A DNA stretch of 33,384 nt from a virus. Every line of letters starts with the position of its first letter. The first letter of the stretch is position 1. Location: the IMG/VR virus record IMGVR_UViG_3300010160_000016, positions 1-33,384 of that record, one strand, 5' to 3'. Of the stretch, positions 23,486 to 31,631 are shown piece by piece. The translations under genes and the position numbers were made by a program. A model generated the notes under the pieces. It ran no database searches. It was not told the origin of the DNA and saw only the letters and a list, made by a program, of their open reading frames with translations.

Positions 23486-25470
23486 TGGCTAAATTTGAAG
23501 TTGATATAGGAAATGCCACTTATGAAGTTGATGCCGCTGATGAAAAATCAGCATGGCAAATGGCAAATCAATTTCATGCCAAACAACCCACACAAAGCCC
23601 TTTGCCTGCACAAAGTTCTGTCTCAAGATATCCAAATTTGGCAAGAATAGGTGTTAACCCACCAATGGAAAACCAAACGGCTGTTGAAGGCTTTGCAAGA
23701 GGCATGGCAGACCCATTTTTAGGCGGTGCTCAATTAGCGGCAAGCGCATTCAGCCCAAGAGCTAAAGAATATATTGATCAAACCATAAACGAAGGCGAAA
23801 AAGCTTACAACCTACGAAGGCAGCAAGCAGGGGATACAGGTTTTGATGTAAGTCGTTTAGCAGGTAATGTTTTAAATCCTGCAAACTTAGCTCTTGCTGC
23901 ACGATTGCCTGCAGCTTTTGTGTCAACGCTTCCTAGATTGTTGGGGACGGGTAGCGTTTTGGGTGGCGTTTCTAGCGCATTGACTCCAATAACAGACGAA
24001 AAAGAACAACAAGACTTTGGAGAAGCGAAAAGAGGTCAAGTTGGTTTAGGCATGATGATTGGCCCTATAGCGCAAGGTGCTGGTAAAGCAATTAGTGCCG
24101 TGGGTGGAAACATTGCACAACGTGTAAGCGAATCGTCAGCCGCAAACGAAGCTAAATTAAAACTTGCTGAAGCTTTGCAAAGAAGCGGCATGGGTTCGTT
24201 TTTCCAAGGCGGCGGCGGCAATCCATTAAAGCAAGCAGAAGCAAGACTTTTGACTAGAGGCCCTGAAGCTACGGTGGCAGATGTATCAGGACAATCAGGA
24301 AAAACATTGTTGGATACATTGGCAAGCTTGCCAGGTCAAGCCAAAGACTTGACTGAGCAAATGATTAAAAATCGTCAAGCAACAAGATCAAAGCGATTGA
24401 TAACTGCCGCAGATGAAGCAATGGGTACAAGCGGCAAAACCTATACAGGCACATTGGACTCATTGATTAACGAAAAGAAAACTGCATCTAAACCTTTTTA
24501 CAATCAATTAGAAGGCGTGTCTTTTCGGGTAGATGATGAGCTTGCAAAGTTAATTAAAGCTTCTGAAACTGCACATGGAGGCGCAGAACTTCTTGCCAAG
24601 CTAAAACAAACTACACCAATAGACATATCCAAAATTAAAGTAGGTGATGATATACCTCTTGATTCTTTAGACAAAATAAAGCAAGCGTTATACGACCTTG
24701 GTGAAGAAACAAGAGGCAAGTTTGGACAAGCTACAACTTTAAGCAACGCTTATAACGATTTGCGAAATAAGTTAACTAACAAATTGGACAGACTTAGCCC
24801 AACAGATGATAAAGGGCGGTCTATTTATAAAATGGCAAGGGATTCTTTTGCAGGCCCTGCACAGCTTGAAACGGCATTAAGAAAAGGCCGTGATTCCATG
24901 AAAGAAGACGCAATTGCCATTAAGGAATTGACAAAAGACATGAGCGAAAGCGAGATATCTGCGTTTCGTTTAGGTGCTGTGCAAGCCATAAAGGACAAAG
25001 TAGGCACAGAAGCAGGTCAAACCGCTTTGACAAAAATGTGGAAAGAGCCTGCGACAAGTGGCAAATTAAAAGAAATATTTGGCCCTAATTACCGTGACTT
25101 TGCTGCAAGTGTAGCTAGAGAACAGCGGCTTAAAGAGCTTGAAACGGTGGGGCGCGGCTCGCAAACCATGTCAAGAATTTTTGCCGCAGGTGATTTGGAC
25201 AATCCCGCAAATTTGCTTAACGCAGGACAAGCAGCCGCAAGTGCCGCACAAGGCAACATAGCTCCAGCTATGGGTATGGCCGCACAGGCATGGAACAAAG
25301 TAAAAATGCCTGAACAAACAAGAAATGAATTGGCAAAATTGCTTTTACAAAAAGGCCCCGAAGCACGCCAAACAATTGCAGAACTTCCTACAATCGTAAA
25401 GCAGTACAACGAAGAACAGCTTAGAAAAGCTTTGTTAGCTAACGCCCTCGCACAACAACCCAATAGGTGA
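23485..25470 (+). CDS. Large internal/ejection-type virion protein
   Basis: 661 residues, mainly helical. It begins with a short beta unit (FEVDIGNATYEVDAADEKSAWQMANQ) resembling small N-terminal modules seen in uvMED-type ejection proteins, then a GFARGMADPFLGGAQLAASAF segment, an Ala/Gly-rich hydrophobic stretch (about 130-160, PANLALAARLPAAFVSTLPRLLG), and long helices to the end. Such amphipathic and Ala/Gly-rich parts suit proteins that cross the host envelope during DNA ejection. No lytic transglycosylase motif was seen. Function assigned from context. Confidence 0.75.
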   Translation: MAKFEVDIGNATYEVDAADEKSAWQMANQFHAKQPTQSPLPAQSSVSRYPNLARIGVNPPMENQTAVEGFARGMADPFLGGAQLAASAFSPRAKEYIDQTINEGEKAYNLRRQQAGDTGFDVSRLAGNVLNPANLALAARLPAAFVSTLPRLLGTGSVLGGVSSALTPITDEKEQQDFGEAKRGQVGLGMMIGPIAQGAGKAISAVGGNIAQRVSESSAANEAKLKLAEALQRSGMGSFFQGGGGNPLKQAEARLLTRGPEATVADVSGQSGKTLLDTLASLPGQAKDLTEQMIKNRQATRSKRLITAADEAMGTSGKTYTGTLDSLINEKKTASKPFYNQLEGVSFRVDDELAKLIKASETAHGGAELLAKLKQTTPIDISKIKVGDDIPLDSLDKIKQALYDLGEETRGKFGQATTLSNAYNDLRNKLTNKLDRLSPTDDKGRSIYKMARDSFAGPAQLETALRKGRDSMKEDAIAIKELTKDMSESEISAFRLGAVQAIKDKVGTEAGQTALTKMWKEPATSGKLKEIFGPNYRDFAASVAREQRLKELETVGRGSQTMSRIFAAGDLDNPANLLNAGQAAASAAQGNIAPAMGMAAQAWNKVKMPEQTRNELAKLLLQKGPEARQTIAELPTIVKQYNEEQLRKALLANALAQQPNR

Positions 25471-25474
25471 AATT

Positions 25475-27034
25475 ATGAGTTACAACGGCAGCGGTACATT
25501 TAACATCAACTCAGCAGGGCAACCTGTAGTTGCAGGCACAGTCATATCTGCAACCGCTTTTAACGCCCTTACAGCCGATTTAGGCGTGGGCTTAAGCACA
25601 GCTATCACTAAAGACGGTCAGACCACCACAACCGCTAGGATTACGTTTGCACAAGGTGTTACGTCAAGCCTAACTACAGATAGTTCATCTACAACCACAG
25701 GGTCAATCATTACTGCGGGTGGTGTAGGTATAGCCAAGGCGCTTTATGTGGGTACAAACGCCAATGTAGCGGGTACTCTTGCGGTTACTGGCGTTGCAAC
25801 ATTTAGCGCTGCGCCCATTTACTCTAGCTTGACTGCTTCAAGCGCGGTGGCAACAGATGCGTCCAAAGCACTTGTAAGCGTCACTAACACAGGCACAGGC
25901 AACAACGTATTAGCGACTAGCCCGACATTGGTAACGCCTATCCTTGGAACGCCAGCAAGCGGTAGTTTGGTAAATTGCACAGATACAAATTACACAGGCT
26001 TCAAGAACCGCATCATCAATGGTGCAATGGTGATTGACCAGCGTAATGCGGGGGCTGCGGTAACTGTAAACAACGCTACTGATTTTTACCCTGTTGACCG
26101 TTTTTTGGGCTTCGGTGAATTAAGTGATGGTGTTTATACGCTCCAACAATCTTCAACCGCTCCCGCTGGATTTGTTAATTCTATAATTGCAACAGTTACA
26201 ACGGCTGATGCAAGTGTAGGGTCTAGTCAATATTATTTTCTATCACATAGAATTGAAGGAACAAACTGTTCTGATTTTGGTTTTGGAACTGCTAATGCTA
26301 AAACTGTAACTTTATCTTTTTGGGTTCGTTCTAGTCTTACTGGTCAGTTTGGTGGCTCTCTAACAAATGGCGCTTTTAACAGGGCTTATCCATTTACTTA
26401 CACCATTAACTCGGCAAATACTTGGGAACAAAAATCAGTAACCGTTGCTGGCGATACAAGCGGAACATGGCTGACTACTACTGGTATTGGAATGCGAATT
26501 TATTGGGACATTGGTAGTGGTAGCAGTAATGTAGGAACTGCTGGCGCTTGGGGTTCTATTGGTTATGTTGGCGCAACAGGGGACACAAAACTTATTAGCA
26601 CAAACGGAGCTACGTTCTACATCACAGGCGTACAGCTAGAAAAAGGCAGCGTAGCCACATCGTTTGACTACCGTCCTTATGGGACTGAGTTGGCTTTGTG
26701 TCAGCGGTATTATCAAAAGTCATTTCCTCAAGGAACTGCTCCTGCACAAAACATTGGTGGCGTTGGCGCTGTATATTCGCAGTCTCCAGCAGCTTCTGGT
26801 TCGGCTCCTGCATGGGTTAATTTGCCTGTTGTAATGAGAGCAACGCCAACGACTATCACAACATATAACCCGTCTGCTGCAAACGCAAACTGGCGAAATA
26901 TAAGTGCAAGTTCAGATGTGAACTCGCAAATTTATTCATCAAGCCAAAGCAGCATTTATATTATTGGGACTACACAAACTGTTGGTCAGTATCAAATCAC
27001 GGCAATTCATTACACAGCAGAAGCGGAGCTATAA
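25475..27034 (+). CDS. Tail fibre / receptor-binding protein
   Basis: 519 residues. The N-terminal attachment part (MSYNGSGTFNINSAGQPVV, GTVISATAFNALTADLGVGL) is followed by Ser/Thr-rich beta repeats typical of fibre shafts. From about 178, FKNRIINGAMVIDQRNAGAAV starts a conserved domain with a jelly-roll/carbohydrate-binding look (TVTLSFWVRSSLTGQF, FYITGVQLEKGSVATSFDYRPYGTEL, then CQRYYQKSF). This is the widespread environmental-phage fibre tip. It should decide host binding. Five genes of ejection/tail parts precede it and a small downstream gene follows. Confidence 0.88.
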   Translation: MSYNGSGTFNINSAGQPVVAGTVISATAFNALTADLGVGLSTAITKDGQTTTTARITFAQGVTSSLTTDSSSTTTGSIITAGGVGIAKALYVGTNANVAGTLAVTGVATFSAAPIYSSLTASSAVATDASKALVSVTNTGTGNNVLATSPTLVTPILGTPASGSLVNCTDTNYTGFKNRIINGAMVIDQRNAGAAVTVNNATDFYPVDRFLGFGELSDGVYTLQQSSTAPAGFVNSIIATVTTADASVGSSQYYFLSHRIEGTNCSDFGFGTANAKTVTLSFWVRSSLTGQFGGSLTNGAFNRAYPFTYTINSANTWEQKSVTVAGDTSGTWLTTTGIGMRIYWDIGSGSSNVGTAGAWGSIGYVGATGDTKLISTNGATFYITGVQLEKGSVATSFDYRPYGTELALCQRYYQKSFPQGTAPAQNIGGVGAVYSQSPAASGSAPAWVNLPVVMRATPTTITTYNPSAANANWRNISASSDVNSQIYSSSQSSIYIIGTTQTVGQYQITAIHYTAEAEL

Positions 27035-27193
27035 ATGACCACATATAAATTGAACCCAATGGGAACATTTGCTCAAATGTTTGAAGACAACATTGCCACG
27101 GGTGATTGGGCAAATACGCAAACTAATGAAGCCTACCTAGCATGGCTTGCAGAAGGCAACACGCCTGAGCCAGCGGATGAGGTGACACCATGA
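27035..27193 (+). CDS. Small protein downstream of tail fibre (52 aa)
   Basis: 52 residues: MTTYKLNPMGTFAQMFEDN, then TQTNEAYLAWLAEGNTPEP and an acidic end. The AYLAWLAEGNTP segment is a familiar short motif of phage proteins that follow tail-fibre genes, where tail-fibre assembly roles are suspected. The ATG follows the fibre stop with no gap (TATAAATG), and the stop overlaps the next ATG, so it is translated from the fibre message. Function is inferred from position only. Confidence 0.75.
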   Translation: MTTYKLNPMGTFAQMFEDNIATGDWANTQTNEAYLAWLAEGNTPEPADEVTP

Positions 27194-27408
27194 CACCAAT
27201 CGTGACTATAGATGATGTTGAATACGATGCAAATGACTTCACAGAGAATCAAGTTGCGTTGTTCAACCATTGCGTAGATTTAGACCGAAAGATTGGCTCA
27301 ACCCAATTTCAACTTCATCAACTGGTGGTGGGTAAAGATGCGTTTTTAAAGATGCTGAAAGAAGCACTTAAAGACCAATTTGCCGAAGCCGCAGTAAAAG
27401 CAGACTAA
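27190..27408 (+). CDS. DUF6447-like small protein
   Basis: 72 residues. IVTIDDVEYDANDFTENQVALFNHC followed by a helical stretch and a Lys-rich end matches the general look of DUF6447-type phage proteins ('kITIDGkEYdxdxLsexa'). No membrane segment. It overlaps the previous gene by ATGA and lies just upstream of the lysis genes. Function unknown. Confidence 0.7.
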   Translation: MTPIVTIDDVEYDANDFTENQVALFNHCVDLDRKIGSTQFQLHQLVVGKDAFLKMLKEALKDQFAEAAVKAD

Positions 27409-27420
27409 AGAAACAGCCTC

Positions 27421-27636
27421 ATGGAAACGATACACGAACTCGCCAATGAAACCGATAAGCGTTTAAGCGTCCATGAGGCCGTCTGCGCCCAAAGATACGA
27501 AGGCATACAAGAGAGCTTTACTCAAGGCTCTAAGCGCATGGCCAAGATTGAGTACCTCTTGTATGTAGTGATTGCCGTGGTGCTGCTTGGCCCTGGCGTG
27601 GCTGCTGAGTTTGTTAAAAAACTACTGGGGATGTAA
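27421..27636 (+). CDS. Small single-pass membrane protein of the lysis cluster
   Basis: 71 residues: a charged helical part (1-43), one clear membrane segment (about 45-64, YLLYVVIAVVLLGPGVAAEF) and a short basic tail FVKKLLGM. The shape (soluble coiled part, C-terminal membrane helix) resembles XhlA-type holin-associated proteins. It precedes a second membrane protein and a 3TM holin-like gene. Accessory lysis role is inferred. Confidence 0.75.
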   Translation: METIHELANETDKRLSVHEAVCAQRYEGIQESFTQGSKRMAKIEYLLYVVIAVVLLGPGVAAEFVKKLLGM

Positions 27637-27960
27637 ATGGCTGAAGAATCCGCAAAAAACGCCTTAATTGAAAAAATCACGTTTGCAATTTTGCCTTTGC
27701 TTTTTAGCTGTGTAGTTTATTTAATGTCTGCGCTATCCAACTTAGCGCATGAAGTGACCATTCTGAACAGCAAGATTAGTTTGGTGGTTACATCTGACAA
27801 CAGGCAAGCACCCAATAGCGGGGCCGAACTTGCCCGTGAAAAACTACGCCAAGATTTGGAAAAAGAAATTCAACTTAACCGTGACCAAATCCATTACAAC
27901 AGGCAGTCCATTGCAATACTTGAAGAACGTGCCAAACACACTTGCGAGAAACCTAAATGA
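27637..27960 (+). CDS. Membrane protein with N-terminal anchor and coiled coil (possible inner-membrane spanin)
   Basis: 107 residues. One membrane segment at about 14-34 (ITFAILPLLFSCVVYLMSALS) is followed by a long amphipathic coiled coil (REKLRQDLEKEIQLNRDQIHYN...) and a Cys near the end (HTCEKP). This layout equals that of inner-membrane spanins, though similar DUF7201-type proteins have no proven function. It sits directly before the holin-like and lysozyme genes. A partner outer-membrane lipoprotein is not next to it. Confidence 0.7.
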   Translation: MAEESAKNALIEKITFAILPLLFSCVVYLMSALSNLAHEVTILNSKISLVVTSDNRQAPNSGAELAREKLRQDLEKEIQLNRDQIHYNRQSIAILEERAKHTCEKPK

Positions 27961-28472
27961 TTACTCTACTTTCAACTATCGTGTCATTCCTGATGGGCGG
28001 CTTGCCCAAGCTGCTGGATTTCTTTCAGGATCGTGCCGACAAAAAGCATGAGCTTGCCCTAGCCCAAATGCAGATTCAACGTGAGCTAGAGATGCGTAAA
28101 GCAGGGTTTGAGGCGCAGGAGCGTATTGAGCACATCAAGTCTGAACAACTGGAAATTGAAACAAAATCGTCAGAAAAAGTGGCTCTAATTGGGGCGCAGC
28201 AAGCTGAGATGCAAGCTATTTACGCCCATGACACCAGCCTGAACGAAGGGACTAGCCAATGGATGCACAATTTAAGAGCGTCAGTAAGGCCCGTTATCAC
28301 CTACGGATTCTTCTTTCTCCTGGTGGCAATCGACCTGACCCTAGCATGGCATGGTATTTCTACTGGCGTTACTTTTGAAAAGATGGCAGAGCAACTTTGG
28401 GATAACGAAACTCAAACCCTGTTTGCGTCCATCATAGCGTTTCACTTTGGTGGCAGAGCGTTTGGTAAATGA
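27957..28472 (+). CDS. Holin-like protein (3TM / GTA_holin type)
   Basis: 171 residues. A short hydrophobic N-terminus (ITLLSTIVSFLMGGLPKLLDFF), a coiled coil (about 25-95, ELALAQMQIQRELEMRKAG), then WMHNLRASVRPVITYGFFFLLVAIDLTLAW (in parts, one long membrane helix at about 108-135) and a last hydrophobic segment TLFASIIAFHFGGRAFG. The combination NLRASVRPVITYGFF with the final FHFGGRAFGK is characteristic of the GTA_holin_3TM family (PF11351). It would permeabilise the inner membrane before lysozyme release. ATGA overlaps at both ends. Confidence 0.85.
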   Translation: MITLLSTIVSFLMGGLPKLLDFFQDRADKKHELALAQMQIQRELEMRKAGFEAQERIEHIKSEQLEIETKSSEKVALIGAQQAEMQAIYAHDTSLNEGTSQWMHNLRASVRPVITYGFFFLLVAIDLTLAWHGISTGVTFEKMAEQLWDNETQTLFASIIAFHFGGRAFGK

Positions 28473-28948
28473 ACGTCAGCCCAAAAGCCCTTGCGGTCAT
28501 TAAACACCATGAGGGCATAAGACAAAACCCATATCGCTGCCCCGCAAAGTTGTGGACTATCGGTGTGGGCCATGTGCTTTACCCTGAACAGGGCAAGTTA
28601 AAGATAGAAGAACGTGACGCATATCCCCTGCGCCCTGAAGACAACCGCAAGTTTTCTATGGAAGAAGTGGATTCCATACTTGCTGCAGACTTACAGCGGT
28701 TTGAGCGTGGCGTAAAAAAGTTTGTGCCTGTACCCCTAACCCAAGGTCAGTTTGATGCCCTAGTGTCGTTTTCGTTCAATGTAGGGCTAGGCACACTCCA
28801 ACGGTCTACGCTACGTCAAAAAGCCCTGCGTGGAGATATGGCAGGCTCAGCAGATGAGCTACTCAAATATTGCATGGCAGGCGGTAAGATTCTAAAAGGG
28901 CTGCAAAACCGCCGTATTGATGAACGCGCCATGTTTCTTAGTCTTTAA
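28469..28948 (+). CDS. Endolysin, GH24 (T4-type) lysozyme
   Basis: 159 residues, full family size. The active site is Glu15-x8-Cys24-x5-Thr30 in HHEGIRQNPYRCPAKLWTIGVGH (parts), so the usual catalytic Asp is Cys, a variant known in GH24 enzymes. QFDALVSFSFNVGLGTL and LLKYCMAGGKILKGLQNRR are the other conserved parts of the fold. No SAR or signal segment, so it needs the holin. It hydrolyses the MurNAc-GlcNAc bond. The gene ends in a convergent overlap of 11 bases with the 28-residue minus-strand gene. Confidence 0.93.
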   Translation: MNVSPKALAVIKHHEGIRQNPYRCPAKLWTIGVGHVLYPEQGKLKIEERDAYPLRPEDNRKFSMEEVDSILAADLQRFERGVKKFVPVPLTQGQFDALVSFSFNVGLGTLQRSTLRQKALRGDMAGSADELLKYCMAGGKILKGLQNRRIDERAMFLSL

Positions 28949-29024
28949 AAATGTAAATTGCAATCAAAACCGAGACGACAAGAGCTAACCCGCCTAACAG
29001 CAAAAGTAAAAAGATTTCAAGCAT
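28938..29024 (-). CDS. 28-residue single-helix membrane peptide
   Basis: MLEIFLLLLLGGLALVVSVL then IAIYIFKD: one perfect membrane helix with a basic/charged C-end and almost nothing else. The ATG lies inside the end of the upstream gene (ATGCTTGA shared, 8 bases), and AAAAGAAAAG precedes it, so translation would be coupled. It is too short for gene callers. A random 28-codon frame rarely is so uniformly hydrophobic. Function unknown; regulators or exclusion proteins of phages sometimes look like this. Confidence 0.55.
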   Translation of the reverse strand: MLEIFLLLLLGGLALVVSVLIAIYIFKD

Positions 29025-29649
29025 TCTTTTCTTTTAAGTCGTAAAACCAATCGTCCCCTGCTGACCACTTGCGTGTGCCATCAACCGTGTAAAAGGTTTG
29101 AGCCGCCTGAAAATCAGGAAACTTTGTCTCTGCAGGAATTAGGCTTTGGTCATACCACAAACACCGATTGTTGGGTTGGCAAGCAAACTGTCCGTTATCT
29201 AGCGCAATCCAATTAAACGACTTGTGTTCTTCTGCTTGTTCGGTAAAACCTGTGTCCAAATCCATACCATCAGCGCAAAAGTCCACAGTAAACAAATAGC
29301 GTCCAAAGTTCCATTCTTTGTCTTTGCCTAGAAACTTCACGCCTAAATTGCGGAGGCCAATCTTTTCGCAAATGGTAAAGCGGTAGCCCATGCAATCCCA
29401 AAGCTGAAGTGTGTCAACAGGCAAATCACCATGTTCTGTTTTCCACACATAAGCGTGTATGGGCAGCTTGTCATACAAAGCCCCGTAGTTGGGCAGCAGG
29501 GACTCGATGCGAAACACCTGCCCCCGCAATGCCTTTAGACTCACCCAAATGGCAGGCTCTAGCTCACCATGACCTTTGGTGTGGTTGTACAAAAATTCTC
29601 GCCTAACAAAGCATTTAAGGGGCGGTAAGGGGGCGATGATGTAGCTCAT
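29017..29649 (-). CDS. Conserved phage protein of the leftward operon, function unknown
   Basis: 210 residues from ATG 29649, which overlaps the previous stop as ATGA (29646-29649); a start further upstream at 29667 would overlap more and adds an unconserved stretch. The sequence is rich in Trp, Tyr and Cys (PPLKCFVRREFLYNHTKGHGE, LPIHAYVWKTEHGDLP, LQLWDCMGYRFT). This N-terminal pattern recurs in phage proteins of this operon type. The last gene of substance in the leftward operon; no catalytic motif recognised. Confidence 0.8.
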   Translation of the reverse strand: MSYIIAPLPPLKCFVRREFLYNHTKGHGELEPAIWVSLKALRGQVFRIESLLPNYGALYDKLPIHAYVWKTEHGDLPVDTLQLWDCMGYRFTICEKIGLRNLGVKFLGKDKEWNFGRYLFTVDFCADGMDLDTGFTEQAEEHKSFNWIALDNGQFACQPNNRCLWYDQSLIPAETKFPDFQAAQTFYTVDGTRKWSAGDDWFYDLKEKNA

Positions 29650-29942
29650 GGTATTGCCAAGCGCCATTCACGTTCTTGGTTGCCTGTATTGGATTTAACG
29701 GTTTTGCCTGTAAGCAGAATCAACCCGTCTTTTTGCAGTTCGGGCAACCGCCTAGAAATTTGTACGCCATCAAGCCCTGTTAATTTGGAAATACCGTCTT
29801 TGCCTAGCGGCCCGTGCTTTGCCAAACACTCCAAAATCGTATTAACGTGCTTGTTGGTAAATTTAGGGGCAGCATCAGCCGCCAGGTAAGATGTGATGGG
29901 GTCATTAGACCTAGCTCTGATGTGTTCAAAACTCATCATCAA
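29646..29942 (-). CDS. Winged-helix DNA-binding protein
   Basis: 98 residues. NDPITSYLAADAAPKFTNKHV begins a family of small phage wHTH proteins; the DNA-binding part is HVNTILECLAKHGPLGKDGISKLTGLDGVQISRRLPELQ, with the recognition helix at GVQISRRL, and a wing at LILLTGKTV. Three consecutive ATGs lie at the start, and AGGG lies 4-10 bases upstream depending on which is used. It overlaps the preceding gene's end by 17 bases. Likely a regulator of phage or host genes; MarR-like fold. Confidence 0.8.
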   Translation of the reverse strand: MMMSFEHIRARSNDPITSYLAADAAPKFTNKHVNTILECLAKHGPLGKDGISKLTGLDGVQISRRLPELQKDGLILLTGKTVKSNTGNQEREWRLAIP

Positions 29943-30147
29943 ACCCTAAGTCTTTTGGTCGAGGGTCGTTCAGGTAAGCCCAACCGTCCCAACCGCCATC
30001 TTTAAGTGGGATAACGTCTAGCTTCAACATATCGCCATTCTTGGTTTCAATGATTGAGCCGATGCGTTGGTAGCGGTTCTTAGCCGCACCTTGGGCATTG
30101 GTGTACTGCCCTACGATGCACGATATTTCTTTTTTGAGCTTAGACAT
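29926..30147 (-). CDS. Small conserved protein beside exonuclease, function unknown
   Basis: 73 residues. A beta-rich pattern (EISCIVGQYTNAQGAAKNRYQRIGSII, GDMLKLDVIPL, GWAYLNDPRP) matches a small family of phage and plasmid proteins with 'GxYTdaqGxxKxR' near recombination genes. It overlaps the exonuclease stop by 8 bases. An OB-like single-stranded DNA-binding fold is conceivable but not shown. Confidence 0.75.
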   Translation of the reverse strand: MSKLKKEISCIVGQYTNAQGAAKNRYQRIGSIIETKNGDMLKLDVIPLKDGGWDGWAYLNDPRPKDLGFDDEF

Positions 30148-30772
30148 TTGGGTTTCCTAGTGAGTTGAGTAATTTGACTTTGTGATCGACTTCTTCAAGA
30201 AAAGTCTGAATTTCATCTTCTATGTGAGCAATGTAGTCTTCATCACGTTCTATGCGTGTGACGAATAACTGAAGGTGTTTAGGCATACGGGGGTCAAACA
30301 CCACATAGTCGCAAAACACCCTATCCGTACAGGCAAGCTGAAACTGGATTTGCGTAAAATATTTCTGTGGGCATTTCTTGGTCAGCAAGGTTTCAATCAT
30401 TGTGGCGGTGTTAGGGCACTTGATCTCTACTAGACCATTGACCCCCACAAACCCGTCAGGTGAAGCCCCTGCCATCGGAATGTTGGGGTGAGGCACAAAC
30501 CCCACTTCTTCCACAATAACGTCTTTGGCTAACTCATAAGCCGCTTTTGCAAACTTTTCCTGGTCTGTGCCCCATTGCATGGCTGCGTTGGAATAAGACT
30601 CTGTGGGCTTTTGCGTCATACGTTCTACGACCAGTTGCGCCATGTAGTTTTCCCTGCTAGTCGAATAACCCGTCTTGGTCTTGGCAATTACGTCAGCAAC
30701 CCTAGAGGCCGTGACTTTGCCTAATCGGGCGGCAAACCACTCATCCGTGCGTTGTTCAATCATTTCTATCAT
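30140..30772 (-). CDS. YqaJ-family phage exonuclease
   Basis: 210 residues. The YqaJ/lambda-exo fold is shown by EQRTDEWFAARLGKVTAS (5-22), AMQWGTDQEK (64-73), GASPDGFVG (102-110, Asp106) and VEIKCP (115-120, Glu116, Lys118), followed by QIQFQLACTDRVFCDYVV. It degrades one strand of double-stranded DNA ends to give the single strand used by the ERF annealing protein encoded upstream. The start overlaps the upstream gene by ATGA. Confidence 0.93.
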   Translation of the reverse strand: MIEMIEQRTDEWFAARLGKVTASRVADVIAKTKTGYSTSRENYMAQLVVERMTQKPTESYSNAAMQWGTDQEKFAKAAYELAKDVIVEEVGFVPHPNIPMAGASPDGFVGVNGLVEIKCPNTATMIETLLTKKCPQKYFTQIQFQLACTDRVFCDYVVFDPRMPKHLQLFVTRIERDEDYIAHIEDEIQTFLEEVDHKVKLLNSLGNPNV

Positions 30773-31023
30773 GTGTTTTTCTCCTTGAGTTTGGCTTCAA
30801 TGGCACAAGCAAACAATGAAAACCCTTGCGGAAGTCTCTTTGTTTCGGGGTCAATATCTTTCAATGCTTCAAACCAATCTGTCGGTGTTAGCCCTACCCA
30901 TGTGCGATTCTTTTTTCCATCATGTAAGCCACTCATGTAGGCAATGGTCAAATCATCAGGCTCTTGCTTTTCTGCCTCTGCGGTAGCCATTAACCCAGGC
31001 CATGTGGACGGAAGTTCTATCAT
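30769..31023 (-). CDS. Small protein between ERF and exonuclease, function unknown
   Basis: 84 residues: an acidic N-terminal half (MIELPSTWPGLMATAEAEKQEPDDL) then GLTPTDWFEALKDIDPETKRLPQGF and a helical end. ATG directly follows the ERF stop, and the stop overlaps the exonuclease ATG by ATGA. It belongs to the recombination operon and may assist one of the two enzymes; the sequence shows no known domain. Confidence 0.75.
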   Translation of the reverse strand: MIELPSTWPGLMATAEAEKQEPDDLTIAYMSGLHDGKKNRTWVGLTPTDWFEALKDIDPETKRLPQGFSLFACAIEAKLKEKNT

Positions 31024-31584
31024 TTATTGCTCCTTTGCTTTCTTGATACGTGCGGCCTTTGCTGCCATCACCCGTGATTGCCATGTTTGATCACCATTAC
31101 AGGCCTCATAAGCGGCGGCATAGGCGGTTTGCAGTTCTTCTTTGTTGGTGGTGGCATCTATCGCTGCAAGGTGGTCTGCCATAGCACTTGCGTTAACCTT
31201 TGGCTCTTGTTTGCGACTAGCGGCATTGCCATCATCATCTTCAGGTGCTTGCCCTGTTGCCGCCATCAAAGACGCGCGGCGAATGTAAGTCAAACATGAC
31301 ATGAAGCCTTGAGGGTCTTGCTTTGGAGCAGGAAAAAACAATTTCCCGCAATCAAGACGTTCACCCGACTCATGCAAGAAACTTGTCTCGCAGACAATCC
31401 CATCAGAATGTTCTGAAGTAGTCTGAAACAAGAATATCCCGTTTGTGTTTAAAGCGTCTATAACCGATTCCACACAAGATGCCAGGTCTACATATTTGCT
31501 GCGGAAATGAGGGTTCGTGGCGGTTTTTAAGGCTGGCGCAAAAGTTTTCTGCGCTTTGACTAGTGCTGTTGCAATTTTCTGCAT
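31024..31584 (-). CDS. ERF-family single-strand annealing protein
   Basis: 186 residues from ATG 31584, with AAGAAG about 6 bases upstream; an in-frame ATG at 31635 would add 17 unlikely residues and overlap the lipoprotein gene. KIATALVKAQKTFAPALKTATNPHFRSKYVDL is the ERF N-terminus, then IFLFQTTSEHSDG and the hallmark PKQDPQGFMSCLTYIRRASLMAATG. The last 60 residues are helical and Ala/Lys-rich. It anneals single strands made by YqaJ exonuclease, enabling recombination and replication restart. Confidence 0.93.
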   Translation of the reverse strand: MQKIATALVKAQKTFAPALKTATNPHFRSKYVDLASCVESVIDALNTNGIFLFQTTSEHSDGIVCETSFLHESGERLDCGKLFFPAPKQDPQGFMSCLTYIRRASLMAATGQAPEDDDGNAASRKQEPKVNASAMADHLAAIDATTNKEELQTAYAAAYEACNGDQTWQSRVMAAKAARIKKAKEQ

Positions 31585-31631
31585 AAAGTTCTTCTTTCTG
31601 TACTGTTTCGTAAAATTGTTGTTGGGACATA

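Noticed and set aside
27421-28472. Programmed frameshift between the small membrane genes of the lysis region
   Set aside because: Each gene has its own start and simple ATGA overlap; no slippery sequence with downstream structure was seen.
31403-31630. Minus-strand frame of 75 codons starting MSQQQFYETVQKEELY, before and into the ERF gene
   Set aside because: It has no SD, and most of it lies inside ERF in another frame with no sensible composition; the ERF start at 31584 has its own SD.
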